From the NCBI GenBank assembly GCA_030680835.1, contig JAUXUD010000059.1, forward strand, positions 1 through 33,607: a stretch of DNA of 33,607 nt. Direction: 5' to 3'. The notes beneath the pieces were generated by a model. It saw only the letters and a list, made by a program, of their open reading frames with translations, did no database searches and was not told the origin of the DNA. Positions 24,506 through 33,606 of this stretch are shown piece after piece. The position numbers were made by a program, and so were the translations under genes. Within the stretch, counting starts at the first letter, position 1. The number at the start of each line of letters is the position of its first letter. This DNA comes from Bacteroidota bacterium. GTDB lineage: Bacteria > Bacteroidota > Bacteroidia > UKL13-3.

Positions 24506-26182
24506 TTACTCCTTACTAATTTTTGCCCATGCATCTTTTAAGGTAACCGTTCTGTTGAATATCGGCTTCTCTTTGGTAAAATTTTTATCCGGACAATAAT
24601 ACCCTTTTCGCATAAATTGAAAACGGTCTGTCATTTCGGACTCCAGTATTGAAGGTTCAGCGAACGCATTTGTATTGATGGTTAAGCTATTCGGGTTGAT
24701 GAAGTCTTTGAAATCACTTTCTTCCAAAGCCAGGTTTTCACTGGTAAATAAACGATCATACTCGTTAATTTGAATGGGAATTGCATGCGGAATGCTGACC
24801 CAATGAATGGTTCCCTGCACCTTAACACCCGAGGTATCATTCCCACTCCGGCTTGCTTTTATATAATCGCAATGAAGCTCTCTGGGTCTTCCTTTTTCAT
24901 CATTTATTACATCATTGCAGGTAATTATATAAGCATTTTTAAGGCGTACACTTCGGCCAATTGCCAGCCTAAAATATTTCTTAGGAGGATCAACCATAAA
25001 GTCATCGGCTTCAATATATAATTCTTTCGAGAAGGGTATGGTTCTTGTGCCGGCACCCGGATCTTCAGGATTGTTTTCACTTGTTAATTCTTCAACGATG
25101 CCTTCTTCCCAATTATCAATAATCACTTTAATCGGATTAAAAACAACCATTCTGCGAATTGCTACTTTATTTAAATGTTCGCGCACGCAAAACTCCAATA
25201 ATGACATATCTATTAAACTATCTCTTTTGGCAACGCCTATTCTATCGCAAAATTCTCTGATGGACTCAGGGGTATAACCCCGTCTTTTCAGACCCGAAAG
25301 TGTGGGTAAACGCGGGTCATCCCAACCATCTACATAATTCTCTTTTACCAGTTCCAAAAGCTTTCGTTTGCTCATGATTGTATAAGTAAGGTTTAATCTG
25401 GCAAACTCGTATTGTTTTGAAGGAAATAATTCTAACTGTTCAATAAACCAATCATATAATTCGCGGTGCGGAATAAATTCCAGGGTACAAACCGAATGCG
25501 TAATTTGTTCAATCGCATCGCTTTGTCCATGCGCAAAATCGTACATGGGATAGATACACCATTGGTTCCCGGTACGGTGGTGCGGAAAAAACTTAATCCG
25601 GTATAATATCGGGTCGCGCATATGCATATTCACAGAGCCCAAATCAATTTTAGCCCTCAATGTTTTCGACCCTTCAGGGAATTCACCTGCTTTCATTTTA
25701 AGAAATAAGGATTCATTCTCTGCTATTGTCCGGTCTCTGTATATACTACCAATGCCAGAGGTGGTTGGCGTACCTTTTGATTTTGCAATCTCATCCGCAC
25801 TTGAATCATCAACATAGGCCAATCCTTTTCTTATTAATATTAATGCAAATTCAAATAACTGAGTAAAATAATCACTCGCATAAAATTCATTGGCCCACTC
25901 AAATCCCAGCCATTTTATATCGTTTTTAATGCTATCAACATATTCAACTTCTTCTTTCGAGGGGTTTGTATCATCAAACCTCAAATTGGTTTTACCTCCA
26001 AATTTTAAGGCAAGACCAAAATTCAGGCATATAGACTTGGCATGCCCAATATGCAAATATCCATTCGGTTCAGGCGGAAACCGGGTTAATACCGATTTAC
26101 ATTTCCCGGATTTTAAGTCCTGTTCTATGATTTCTTCAATGAAATTGAGTGCGTTTTCCTTGCTGCTATTTATTATTTCCAT
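24506..26182 (-). CDS. glnS: Glutamine--tRNA ligase (GlnRS)
   Basis: This 558-residue class I aminoacyl-tRNA synthetase charges tRNA-Gln with glutamine. The signature PPEPNGYLHIGHAKS (HIGH at 44-47) and the KMSKS-equivalent IMSKRK (near 269-274) are intact, and the catalytic domain keeps DDTNP, YDFAHGQSDAIEQITHS and CTLEF. The C-terminal anticodon-binding beta-barrels run to the end, with no YqeY-like extension. Length is close to the usual bacterial enzyme (about 550). As a housekeeping gene it marks the return from the accessory region to stable chromosome. Confidence 0.97.
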   Translation of the reverse strand: MEIINSSKENALNFIEEIIEQDLKSGKCKSVLTRFPPEPNGYLHIGHAKSICLNFGLALKFGGKTNLRFDDTNPSKEEVEYVDSIKNDIKWLGFEWANEFYASDYFTQLFEFALILIRKGLAYVDDSSADEIAKSKGTPTTSGIGSIYRDRTIAENESLFLKMKAGEFPEGSKTLRAKIDLGSVNMHMRDPILYRIKFFPHHRTGNQWCIYPMYDFAHGQSDAIEQITHSVCTLEFIPHRELYDWFIEQLELFPSKQYEFARLNLTYTIMSKRKLLELVKENYVDGWDDPRLPTLSGLKRRGYTPESIREFCDRIGVAKRDSLIDMSLLEFCVREHLNKVAIRRMVVFNPIKVIIDNWEEGIVEELTSENNPEDPGAGTRTIPFSKELYIEADDFMVDPPKKYFRLAIGRSVRLKNAYIITCNDVINDEKGRPRELHCDYIKASRSGNDTSGVKVQGTIHWVSIPHAIPIQINEYDRLFTSENLALEESDFKDFINPNSLTINTNAFAEPSILESEMTDRFQFMRKGYYCPDKNFTKEKPIFNRTVTLKDAWAKISKE

Positions 26183-26316
26183 TTATTTAACTTATACATT
26201 ACTAAAAAACAGGCGAATTTAATATTCTTCCCAGAGTTTTAATCAAAATTCGAATTAAATCATTTACCCAAATGTCATACCTTTACCTGATAAAATTTGA
26301 TTCAACCGGATTTACG

Positions 26317-27240
26317 ATGAAAAATACTTCACTGATTTATTGTGTATTTGTATTTCTTGTTTTTTTTGAATTACACGCTGTAAAAGCACAGGACCGTATT
26401 ATTTTGGAAGGTAAAAAGGATACACTTACCGTAAAAGTTACGCTAACAGATAAAGATCAAATTTATTATTATTTATGGAATGATTTAAATAAGGAAAAAG
26501 ATTCAATTTCACGAATTCAGGTGTTTAGGATAATTTTTGAAGATGGAAGAGTAATACGTTATGTTGAATCAAGGCCTTATAGACCAAGTTATGAAAACCA
26601 GCGAAAAATGGCTGTAAAATGGGATATTTTTGCCCTTGTATATGGAACCTATTCTTTTTCTTTTGAAAAAAGTATTGGAGAAAAAAAGTCGCTTGAATTT
26701 GCATTGGGAGTGATTTATAATAATTTTCCACCCAAGAGTAAAGGATTATATATGAGGGCGGGTTATAAAATTGGATTTACGCCCTTGAGATATAGAAATT
26801 TGACAAAATCACATATATTAAATGGTTGGTACCTGCGACCTGAAGTTTTTATAAACAGCTACACACAAGATGACTTTTCGTTGTATTCTACCGATTACAA
26901 ATATGCAAACGGCCAACCAACTTTTACATTAAACAATCATTACAAAACGTATCAAAGGAAAAGCCTGGCCTTGTTATTAAATACAGGTAAGCAGTGGGTA
27001 TTTGGCAACCGGATTTGCATCGACGCTTTTGTTGGGTTTGGTGCGGGCTATGGTTCTCAGAAAATGATTTCAGAAACAAATTACAAAACCAGCGAGTCGG
27101 GATATCCTTCCTGGTATTATTCGGAAAAAGAGTATATAGACCAAACTACCGGCACAGGATTAATCATGGCGCATAGCAATAATATTTATTTAGCAGCACA
27201 ATTCAGCATAAAATTTGGGTACCTGTTTTCAGTCAATTAG
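26317..27240 (+). CDS. Exported protein, probable outer-membrane beta-barrel
   Basis: I set the start at 26317 (MKNTSLIYCVFVFLVFFELH, a signal peptide ending KAQ before DRIILEGKKD), although the frame is open from 26272. The mature part begins with a short domain common in Bacteroidota exported proteins (a promise of regulated product: KDTLTVKVTLTDKDQIYYY, ISRIQVFRIIFEDGR). It continues with alternating aromatic strands and ends with LAAQFSIKFGYLF, as in a small outer-membrane barrel. No specific function can be given. It is the first of four same-strand genes for exported proteins, 36 nt before the next. Confidence 0.7.
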   Translation: MKNTSLIYCVFVFLVFFELHAVKAQDRIILEGKKDTLTVKVTLTDKDQIYYYLWNDLNKEKDSISRIQVFRIIFEDGRVIRYVESRPYRPSYENQRKMAVKWDIFALVYGTYSFSFEKSIGEKKSLEFALGVIYNNFPPKSKGLYMRAGYKIGFTPLRYRNLTKSHILNGWYLRPEVFINSYTQDDFSLYSTDYKYANGQPTFTLNNHYKTYQRKSLALLLNTGKQWVFGNRICIDAFVGFGAGYGSQKMISETNYKTSESGYPSWYYSEKEYIDQTTGTGLIMAHSNNIYLAAQFSIKFGYLFSVN

Positions 27241-27276
27241 GAATTACAATCTCTTTTTTTGTACATTCGTTCCACT

Positions 27277-27741
27277 ATGCCTGCCAGATTCATTCATGCC
27301 ATTATTATTGTGTCATACCTGGTATTCATGAGCTGTGGTCAGGGTGATGATGGGCCACAAATCGATTATTCCTATTATGGAGTAATCAAATGTGCCGATA
27401 CCAATGAAATAATCAAAAGAATTTATTATCCGGATGCAAGCATAAGTGACAGTCCGAATACATACAGAGCGAAATTAAAACTATCGACTAATTTTCCAAC
27501 GCACGTCTTGGTTCAAAGTACCTCTTATAATTATGATTTCACATTTAACCTGAAATTTACCATCAAATACTCTGGGGATGTTGAAAGAAATTCTTATACT
27601 CAAACTTTTGAAGGCCTGGAAATATTGAACAGCAATGCAAAAGAAATTCAGGTTAGGAGGTATGAAATTCCAAATTATTCACAAGGTGGATTAAATGGGG
27701 GTTACCATTATTTACTGATAGATACAATAAACATTAAATGA
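27277..27741 (+). CDS. Probable lipoprotein
   Basis: This is a protein of about 154 residues starting MPARFIHAIIIVSYLVFMSC. The Cys after LVFMS is a lipobox (signal peptidase II) followed by GQGDD, so it is probably a lipid-anchored protein. A TTG start at 27259 is possible but less likely. The rest is beta-rich (ISDSPNTYRAKLKLS, NYDFTFNLKFTIKYSG), without a named domain. Its stop overlaps the start of the next gene (ATGA at 27738-27741), so the two are coupled. Confidence 0.7.
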   Translation: MPARFIHAIIIVSYLVFMSCGQGDDGPQIDYSYYGVIKCADTNEIIKRIYYPDASISDSPNTYRAKLKLSTNFPTHVLVQSTSYNYDFTFNLKFTIKYSGDVERNSYTQTFEGLEILNSNAKEIQVRRYEIPNYSQGGLNGGYHYLLIDTINIK

Positions 27742-28406
27742 AAATTCATGCAATTCTAATTTCTGTTTTGCTTTTGTCATTAAAGTCAGGTTCCGGTCAA
27801 TCATTGCTATTTAATCAAACCAACAAGCTGTGTGGAATATATGCAGTCAGCAATTGGAGTGCCCCTTTGTTTGTTGCTTTTTATCATATTAAAAAGAGTA
27901 AAAATGGATTTGGTTTAAAGGCAGGTTATGGGAAGAAAAGCGAAAGAATCAATAACATTTATCAAAGTGGAAACATAATAAACTTTGGTAATTGGTGGTA
28001 TGATCAAAATTCAACCTACTATTATATTACCCCCATCTATATTCCAGTAATGGTTTCAACTAACGGCAAATTGGGAATATTCAGTTTTGGTTTACCCATT
28101 GGTTTTTCCCGAGATGAAATGGTGGGCTATTATCAATCCGATCCTTTATTTGGTAACTTTTCCCGCACTTTTGAGGAAACTCATTTTTATGCAGGCATGG
28201 AATTCGAATTCCAATATTGGATAGACATAGGGAAGAAATTTATTTTATCAACAGGAATAAACACAGGAATAAAGTACTATGGAGAAGCTCCTTTTCAGAA
28301 TCAATTACATAATGCAAACAGAAATATTTCCTATTACCCCGGAATGACTCAGGGTGTTTATTTTAATTTACATATGGGAATTTTAATTTCTGCACATAAA
28401 AAATAA
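27738..28406 (+). CDS. Exported hypothetical protein, probable outer-membrane barrel
   Basis: This 222-residue protein has a signal peptide (MKIHAILISVLLLSLKSGSG). The remainder shows repeated short amphipathic strands rich in Tyr, Phe and Gly (YYITPIYIPVMVSTNGKLG, GVYFNLHMGILIS) ending at the C-terminus, the pattern of a small beta-barrel such as PorT or OmpW-like proteins. I do not recognise a named family. It overlaps the lipoprotein gene by 4 nt and is 2 nt before the next gene. Confidence 0.65.
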   Translation: MKIHAILISVLLLSLKSGSGQSLLFNQTNKLCGIYAVSNWSAPLFVAFYHIKKSKNGFGLKAGYGKKSERINNIYQSGNIINFGNWWYDQNSTYYYITPIYIPVMVSTNGKLGIFSFGLPIGFSRDEMVGYYQSDPLFGNFSRTFEETHFYAGMEFEFQYWIDIGKKFILSTGINTGIKYYGEAPFQNQLHNANRNISYYPGMTQGVYFNLHMGILISAHKK

Positions 28407-28408
28407 GA

Positions 28409-28900
28409 ATGAGAAGGTATCTAATTATCATAGTTTTCTTATTAACTAATTCAGAGTTGTTTGCTCAAACTTTGAAAATGGAAAATATTTATACCGGTAA
28501 AAGTTATTTTCTCAAGCCGGGGGATATTATTTCTGTTCAGACTTTTGACGACCCGGAAGGATTTAGTACCCGGGCAAGATATATTTCCTTTGATGGGAAA
28601 AATATGCTGTTTGACCGGCCCTTTAATCCCTTTAACAAAAAGAAAACAATACAAACTCCGCTTTCGCATATTTGTGCTTTCTATATTCATAATAAAGGTG
28701 CAGGCACTCTGAAATTTGTATTAATTACAGGAGGTATTGGATTGATTTTTGAATCGCTTGTTTTAGCTTATGAAAAAGATTATTATTTATTTTTTGATAT
28801 TTTGCTCGGAGTGCCTTTAATAAAAATGGGGTTTGATATACCTCTCTGGAAAAGGATCTATTTACCATCATACGAAATTTATAAAATGCAGGGAAAATGA
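28409..28900 (+). CDS. Exported hypothetical protein with a hydrophobic C-terminal hairpin
   Basis: This 163-residue protein has a signal peptide (MRRYLIIIVFLLTNSELFAQ), then a beta-rich region with SYFLKPGDIISVQT and RYISFDGKNMLFDR, and then two hydrophobic segments (LKFVLITGGIGLIFESLVLA and YYLFFDILLGVPLIKMGFDI) that could be membrane helices. The function is unknown. The next gene has the same architecture, so the two look like diverged paralogues. They overlap by 4 nt (ATGA). Confidence 0.65.
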   Translation: MRRYLIIIVFLLTNSELFAQTLKMENIYTGKSYFLKPGDIISVQTFDDPEGFSTRARYISFDGKNMLFDRPFNPFNKKKTIQTPLSHICAFYIHNKGAGTLKFVLITGGIGLIFESLVLAYEKDYYLFFDILLGVPLIKMGFDIPLWKRIYLPSYEIYKMQGK

Positions 28901-29463
28901 AACTGGTTTTGATTTTATTTGTAATGTTAACTTTGCCACTTTATGGGCAGGATATTGAATGCCCAATGCTTCATTTTACACATTCTGTAAAAGGGCATGT
29001 GAAATCGTACAAGCTTAACCATAGGGTTCTGGTTCTTTTAAAATCAAGACCCGCGAATCCATATCGTTTTCCCAAATCATTAGATAATGACGGAAAATAT
29101 TTTTCCTTAAAGCTAAGCCGACAAAATGGGCAGGAACTGGTTTTTAATGACAGTATTCACTTTCTATATTCTGAAATAGAAAGTATATACCTGAAAGACC
29201 GCAAAAATCCCGGACGTTATACAGCAGGTATTATAACATTTGCTGGAATTGGAGCCAGCATGGCATATAACAAGAATTTGGGAATTGTTATTTTAGCCTT
29301 GTATGGGGTGCTACCGGCAATATATTTTTATCAAATTTCCAAAGATGTTATTTATACCAAAGAATGGAAACTTGACAACCAGCATACTCCTGAAATTTAT
29401 TACCCGCAGAAAAATGTAAAAGCCTATAATATCTGGCCGGACCTGTTTGAACGCTATAAATAA
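28897..29463 (+). CDS. Exported hypothetical protein, likely paralogue of the preceding gene product
   Basis: This 188-residue protein has a signal peptide (MKLVLILFVMLTLPLYGQ), a beta-rich domain (FSLKLSRQNGQELVFND, EIESIYLKDRK) and a hydrophobic hairpin (TAGIITFAGIGASMAYN, LGIVILALYGVLPAIYFY). Layout and length resemble its upstream neighbour, although identity is low. The function is unknown. It is the last gene of the exported-protein cluster. The following 130 nt hold only a short weak hairpin and an AT-rich promoter region. Confidence 0.65.
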   Translation: MKLVLILFVMLTLPLYGQDIECPMLHFTHSVKGHVKSYKLNHRVLVLLKSRPANPYRFPKSLDNDGKYFSLKLSRQNGQELVFNDSIHFLYSEIESIYLKDRKNPGRYTAGIITFAGIGASMAYNKNLGIVILALYGVLPAIYFYQISKDVIYTKEWKLDNQHTPEIYYPQKNVKAYNIWPDLFERYK

Positions 29464-29593
29464 AGAGAAATCAAACAGGTTATTTGTTTGCAACAATTCC
29501 TGTATTTAACATGATTTTAGTCAAAATTTACAATTATCGTTTTAATATCCAAAAAGTTGAATTAATATTGAATAGTATTTAAATCACACCGTT

Positions 29594-30034
29594 ATGCTAA
29601 CAGTAAAAACCATCTTGGAAAAAAAAGGCAGTCAAGTATATTCAGTGAGGGCCGATCAAACTGTTTTTGATGCTTTAAAAATATTTGCCGAAAAACAAAT
29701 TGGCGCCGTTTTGGTTATGGATGGAGAGAGCCTTTGCGGTATTTTTTCGGAACGGGATTACGCCCGTAAAATAGTTTTGAAAGGCTTGTTTTCAAAGGAC
29801 ACACTGGTAAAGGAGGTTATGACGAATGATGTAATCACGGTGGGTCCCGATGCAAATGTTCTGGAATGTTTATCGCTGATGACGGATAAACATATTCGTC
29901 ATCTTCCGGTTTTGGAAGGAAATAAAATTTTAGGAATGATCACCATCGGGGATGCCGTAAATAAAGTGATTCACTCGCAGCGCGAAACCATAGAAAGCCT
30001 TGAGAATTATATCAAGGGTGGATACTACTCATAA
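29594..30034 (+). CDS. CBS-domain protein (two tandem CBS motifs)
   Basis: This 146-residue cytosolic protein consists of two CBS motifs (about 8-65 and 73-135). The first has FAEKQIGAVLVMDGESLCGIFSERDYARK, the second VLECLSLMTDKHIRHLPVLEGNKILGMITIGD, both with the GI(F/I)(S/T) turn before the Asp that contacts ribose. Such stand-alone pairs bind adenine nucleotides (AMP, ATP or SAM) and act as energy sensors or regulators. It stands alone, with gaps of more than 100 nt on each side. Confidence 0.92.
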   Translation: MLTVKTILEKKGSQVYSVRADQTVFDALKIFAEKQIGAVLVMDGESLCGIFSERDYARKIVLKGLFSKDTLVKEVMTNDVITVGPDANVLECLSLMTDKHIRHLPVLEGNKILGMITIGDAVNKVIHSQRETIESLENYIKGGYYS

Positions 30035-30180
30035 TAAAACGTATAAACTTTTATAGAAAATAGCGGGCCTGATTATCGGGAAATATGCGAAGCGGAATAA
30101 TTTTACAAAAATTATTTATGTAAATTTATTGAAATTAGATAAAATACATTTTATTGATAATCAAATAAATATAAAAATTA

Positions 30181-30221
30181 TTTTTGACAAATACGGAATT
30201 CAATTCCGTATTTGTCAAAAA
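30181..30221. repeat. 41-nt perfect palindrome upstream of the AAA/DUF4143 gene
   Basis: Two 20-bp arms pair without mismatch around a single central C (30201); the core is GACAAATACGGAATT and its complement. It overlaps a TATTTTTG (30179-30186) that could be a -7 promoter element, and it ends 16 nt before the ATG at 30238. It could be an operator or leader hairpin, but a very similar palindrome lies just past the gene's end (31414-31458), which suggests a paired boundary. The preceding gap (30035-30180) shows nothing else. Confidence 0.85.
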
Positions 30222-30237
30222 GTATTATTTTCGAAAC

Positions 30238-31398
30238 ATGATTCATAGGAATGCCCAGGTAAAGATAAAACAGCTGGCCAGGAAGTTTCCGGCAATCGGA
30301 TTATTGGGTCCAAGGCAGTCGGGTAAAACTACATTGGTACGAGAAATTTTCCCCAACAAACCGTATATCAGTTTTGAAAACCAGGACAATGTTTGGCTGG
30401 CCACACAAGATCCCCGGGCTTTTCTTGCAGCATATGCAAGGGGAGCTATTTTTGATGAAATACAGAAAGTACCGCATTTGTTGTCGTATCTGCAGGGAAT
30501 TATTGATGCGCAACCATCCAAAACAGGATTGTTTATTATTACAGGATCACAAAATCTGTTGTTGCTGGAAAGCGTGAGCCAGACCCTGGCCGGCCGGATT
30601 GCATTTATTCATTTGCTGCCTTTTAGTATTGCTGAACTGAGTGAAAGTAAATTCAAAAGTCAGAGTTTAAACCGGTTTATATTGAATGGGGGATACCCGC
30701 GTTTGTACGACCGCAAAATAGCTCCTTCCGATTTTTATCCCAACTATCTGCTTACCTATGTTGAACGGGATGTGCGACAGATCAAGAATATTTCCAGCCT
30801 CAGTATTTTTCAGCGCTTCCTGAAAATATGCGCTACACGCGTTGGGAAGGAAGTAAATTATACTTCTATCAGCAATGATGCGGGCATCGATCAGAAAACG
30901 GTGATGAGCTGGTTTGGCATACTGGAAGCGAGTTTTATTGCTTTTCGCTTACAACCATTTTACAAAAATCTGGGCAAGCGGATTACCCAAATGCCCAAGC
31001 TGTATTTTTATGATACCGGACTCTGTTGTTCACTGCTCGAACTCGAAACAGAATCACATGTAAATACGCATCCCTTGCGTGGTGCCCTGTTTGAAAACCT
31101 GATGATACTTGAATTACTGAAGCAAAGGCTGAATAACGGGCAGAGAAGTAATTTATTTTTCTGGCGCGACCGGACTGGAAATGAAGTAGATGTTTTATTG
31201 GAACAATCATCTCAGGTAATTCCGGTGGAAATAAAAACCTCCGCAACCTTTAATGCAGATTACCTGAAGGGAATCCGGTTTTGGAATAAACTGAATCCGG
31301 ATACGATGAAATCCTACCTTATTTTTACCGGCAAAACATCGGCAATTGATAATACAAGCATCCTTAACTGGAAAGAGATTACAGGTATTAAAAACTAA
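30238..31398 (+). CDS. AAA ATPase with DUF4143 domain
   Basis: I chose the ATG at 30238 (MIHRNAQVKIKQLARKFPAIG); an in-frame start at 30184 lies inside the palindrome. The product is about 386 residues with an AAA_14-type P-loop ATPase at the N-terminus: GPRQSGKT (24-31) as Walker A and AIFDE (70-74) as Walker B, and a TGSQN sensor. The C-terminal DUF4143 domain ends with FFWRDRTGNEVDVLLEQ and VIPVEIKTS, the EVD...E-x-K pattern of a PD-(D/E)XK-like nuclease. Members are abundant and highly mobile in Bacteroidota and archaea; their function is not established. The gene is bounded by near-identical long palindromes. Confidence 0.9.
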   Translation: MIHRNAQVKIKQLARKFPAIGLLGPRQSGKTTLVREIFPNKPYISFENQDNVWLATQDPRAFLAAYARGAIFDEIQKVPHLLSYLQGIIDAQPSKTGLFIITGSQNLLLLESVSQTLAGRIAFIHLLPFSIAELSESKFKSQSLNRFILNGGYPRLYDRKIAPSDFYPNYLLTYVERDVRQIKNISSLSIFQRFLKICATRVGKEVNYTSISNDAGIDQKTVMSWFGILEASFIAFRLQPFYKNLGKRITQMPKLYFYDTGLCCSLLELETESHVNTHPLRGALFENLMILELLKQRLNNGQRSNLFFWRDRTGNEVDVLLEQSSQVIPVEIKTSATFNADYLKGIRFWNKLNPDTMKSYLIFTGKTSAIDNTSILNWKEITGIKN

Positions 31399-31413
31399 TA
31401 ATTGGATTCACTA

Positions 31414-31458
31414 TAAAAATGACAAATTCGGAATTCAATTCCGGATTTGTCATTTTTA
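31414..31458. repeat. 45-nt near-perfect palindrome downstream of the AAA/DUF4143 gene
   Basis: Two 22-bp arms pair with one mismatch around a central C (31436). The core GACAAATTCGGAATT matches that of the upstream palindrome (30181-30221) apart from one position per arm. It starts 15 nt after the gene's stop codon and could double as a terminator. Frames starting within both palindromes read MTN-x-EFNS-x-FV and are by-products. Confidence 0.85.
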
Positions 31459-31548
31459 CCCTGCTTCATATCAAACCTGATATTTATTTGAAAATGTTAT
31501 TAGGATTTGCCTTTTATTTTATTTTAATTTTGAACAAAGATTCATTAT

Positions 31549-33009
31549 ATGAAAACTTTAATCAACCCAATCAAATTAAGCCTTATTTTATTACTACCCG
31601 TTAACCTGCACGCCCAGCCCGGAAAGCTTTTATGGAAGGCTGGTTTCTTTCCTCCGGCAACATGGAGTACGCCTGCTATTGTTCAAAATAAAATAATTAT
31701 TCAAGGGCAGGATGGAGGCATGTTTTGTTATAACGTAACCAACGGCAACCTGCTTTGGAAAGACAGCATCAATTTTGGCGGACAAATGCATCATCCCAAA
31801 GTGTCAAATGGCTATATTTATACAACCAGTGGCATCAGTGGTTTTTGTAAAGTTGATCCAAACGACGGAAAAATTATCTGGAACCGTACAGACCTTAAAT
31901 ATTATATTACACAGGGAACTCCGCTTGCAAAAGGAAATATTTTTTTTGCAACTGAATTAAGCGACTTATATTGTCTCAATGAAACCAATGGAGCAACCCG
32001 CTGGAAAAAAACAATGCAGACAGCTTCTTTACTGCTTCATCCCAATGGCAATGAACTGATTGTTTCAGAATTTGGTAAAGCACGGATTTTCGGATTAAAT
32101 GTAACAGACGGTGCTATAAAGTGGACGATTAATTTAAGCGACACATTAGGAAAGGCAGGGGTTATGGCACTTAGAGACAGTTCTATTCTTATTGTTTGCT
32201 CCGATATGACCTATACACCGGAAACGCAAAAATATTATGGGATCAACCTGCAAACCAAAACCATTATGTGGGAAACCGACAGCATAGGATATACTGCAGA
32301 CTATGCACCACCTGCCATGTTCGATTCCATTATTGTAATTTCAACCCGTAAAAACCTGGGTACCGAACCGCAGAAATTAAGAGCATTGAGTATTTATTCA
32401 GGCAAACAAATATGGGTGAAAGACAACCGCTATGGCAGCTCGGGGAGAAGTATTATTCCGGTTGCATTGGATGGTAAGGTGTTTTATTGTAATAACTCGG
32501 ATACAGCCACTAAAGAGGGATATGTTTGTGCAAATATTTATACCGGTCAGAAATTATGGGTTGCGGATGCCGATACATTAACCCATATGTTTTCTTACGG
32601 AGGATTATTGGTTTACAACAATAAAATATATGGCGCAACACATATGAGTGGCTTGTTTTGTTTTGATGCGGGAACTGTAAATGGAAACTGGACCATGTAT
32701 GCTGCCAACGCATATAATACTTGTAATGCAGCATTTAATCCGGGGACTTTAATTGAAGAAAGCACTAATCCAATAAAGGTTCAGGGAACTGTATCTCCCA
32801 ATCCGTCTTCGGGTAATTTAATATTACATGAGTTTGAGCGTGGAACAAAATATGAAATTATGGATATTAAAGGAACCCAAATTATATCTGATGTATTAAG
32901 CTCAAACAATTATCAACTGGATTTGTCGGGTCTCTCTCCGGGTATTTATTTTGTAAGATTATCAATGGATGGGAAAATGAGCAATACATACAAGTGGGTG
33001 AAGTGGTAG
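31549..33009 (+). CDS. Secreted PQQ-like beta-propeller protein with T9SS type A sorting domain
   Basis: This 486-residue exported protein has a signal peptide (MKTLINPIKLSLILLLPVN, cleavage after LHAQ). The central part has repeated blades of about 40-45 residues with the pattern Y/CLNxxNGxxxW(K/R) (for example CYNVTNGNLLWKD, CLNETNGATRWKK, YSGKQIWVKD), as in PQQ-type propellers such as BamB-like proteins. The C-terminal 75 residues are a T9SS sorting domain (VSPNPSSGNLILHEF, YEIMDIKGTQI, LSPGIYFVRLSMDGK). It should be secreted across the outer membrane. The propeller ligand or function cannot be told; enzyme residues for a quinoprotein dehydrogenase were not seen. Confidence 0.88.
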   Translation: MKTLINPIKLSLILLLPVNLHAQPGKLLWKAGFFPPATWSTPAIVQNKIIIQGQDGGMFCYNVTNGNLLWKDSINFGGQMHHPKVSNGYIYTTSGISGFCKVDPNDGKIIWNRTDLKYYITQGTPLAKGNIFFATELSDLYCLNETNGATRWKKTMQTASLLLHPNGNELIVSEFGKARIFGLNVTDGAIKWTINLSDTLGKAGVMALRDSSILIVCSDMTYTPETQKYYGINLQTKTIMWETDSIGYTADYAPPAMFDSIIVISTRKNLGTEPQKLRALSIYSGKQIWVKDNRYGSSGRSIIPVALDGKVFYCNNSDTATKEGYVCANIYTGQKLWVADADTLTHMFSYGGLLVYNNKIYGATHMSGLFCFDAGTVNGNWTMYAANAYNTCNAAFNPGTLIEESTNPIKVQGTVSPNPSSGNLILHEFERGTKYEIMDIKGTQIISDVLSSNNYQLDLSGLSPGIYFVRLSMDGKMSNTYKWVKW

Positions 33010-33021
33010 AAGAAGCCTCTT

Positions 33022-33606
33022 TTATCTGCCAACTTTTGTAAAAACTGGAAAACTAAGCGGAAGTGTTTTGTTGTTGCCATATGCAAGGGTTATGGCATCT
33101 GTGATTAATGTTATTGGGTTCAAACCGGTTGCTTTGAGGTGATGCTGTACAGCCGACCAGGTGCTTAAATAACCCAATAAATCAGCAGCACTCCATTGGT
33201 AGTGAACCTCAAATTTTCCAATCGCAATTTCATCAAAAGGAAAGGGAATATCTTTATATTCATTTTCAACATGACGGCGTTCAGCATCCCAGTATGAACC
33301 TATAACATGCTTATAAAAGTGTTCAATAATCTTTTCTATGGGTTCATCAATTTTTAAAAAACCATAAGCAAAAGTTGCAATAATTCCGCCGGGTTTTAAC
33401 ACTCTTTTTGCCTCTGCAAAAAAATGTTCGAAATGAAACCAGTGTAATGCCTGGGCAACAGTAATCAGGTCAACACTTTTATCGGGCAAACTGCAGGCGT
33501 CGCTAGGTTCAGTTGCATACCTGATTTTGTTATTGGGTATGGCCTGATCCAATTGTTTCTGACTGATATCTGAAGCAAATACTTCATTAAAATAGGGTGC
33601 CAACAT
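33022..33606 (-). CDS. Class I SAM-dependent methyltransferase (N-terminus beyond the window)
   Basis: This is the C-terminal 195 or so residues of a methyltransferase; the 5' end lies past the right edge. The frame enters at MLAPYFNEVFASDIS, which follows the GxGxG loop in this family. It then shows the acidic end of strand 2 (ASDIS), DACSLPDKSVDLITVAQALHWF (motifs II-III of a Methyltransf_11 type) and RVLKPGGIIATF. The N-terminal SAM-binding loop is not in the window. It most resembles the UbiE/Methyltransf_11 group of unknown substrate. The gene converges on the T9SS gene, with only 12 nt between stops and no clear terminator. Confidence 0.85.
   Translation of the reverse strand: MLAPYFNEVFASDISQKQLDQAIPNNKIRYATEPSDACSLPDKSVDLITVAQALHWFHFEHFFAEAKRVLKPGGIIATFAYGFLKIDEPIEKIIEHFYKHVIGSYWDAERRHVENEYKDIPFPFDEIAIGKFEVHYQWSAADLLGYLSTWSAVQHHLKATGLNPITLITDAITLAYGNNKTLPLSFPVFTKVGR

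Noticed and set aside
31419-31604. 61-codon frame starting in the downstream palindrome
   Set aside because: It begins in the palindrome (MTNSEFNSGFV) and runs into the promoter of the next gene; it mirrors the false start at 30184.
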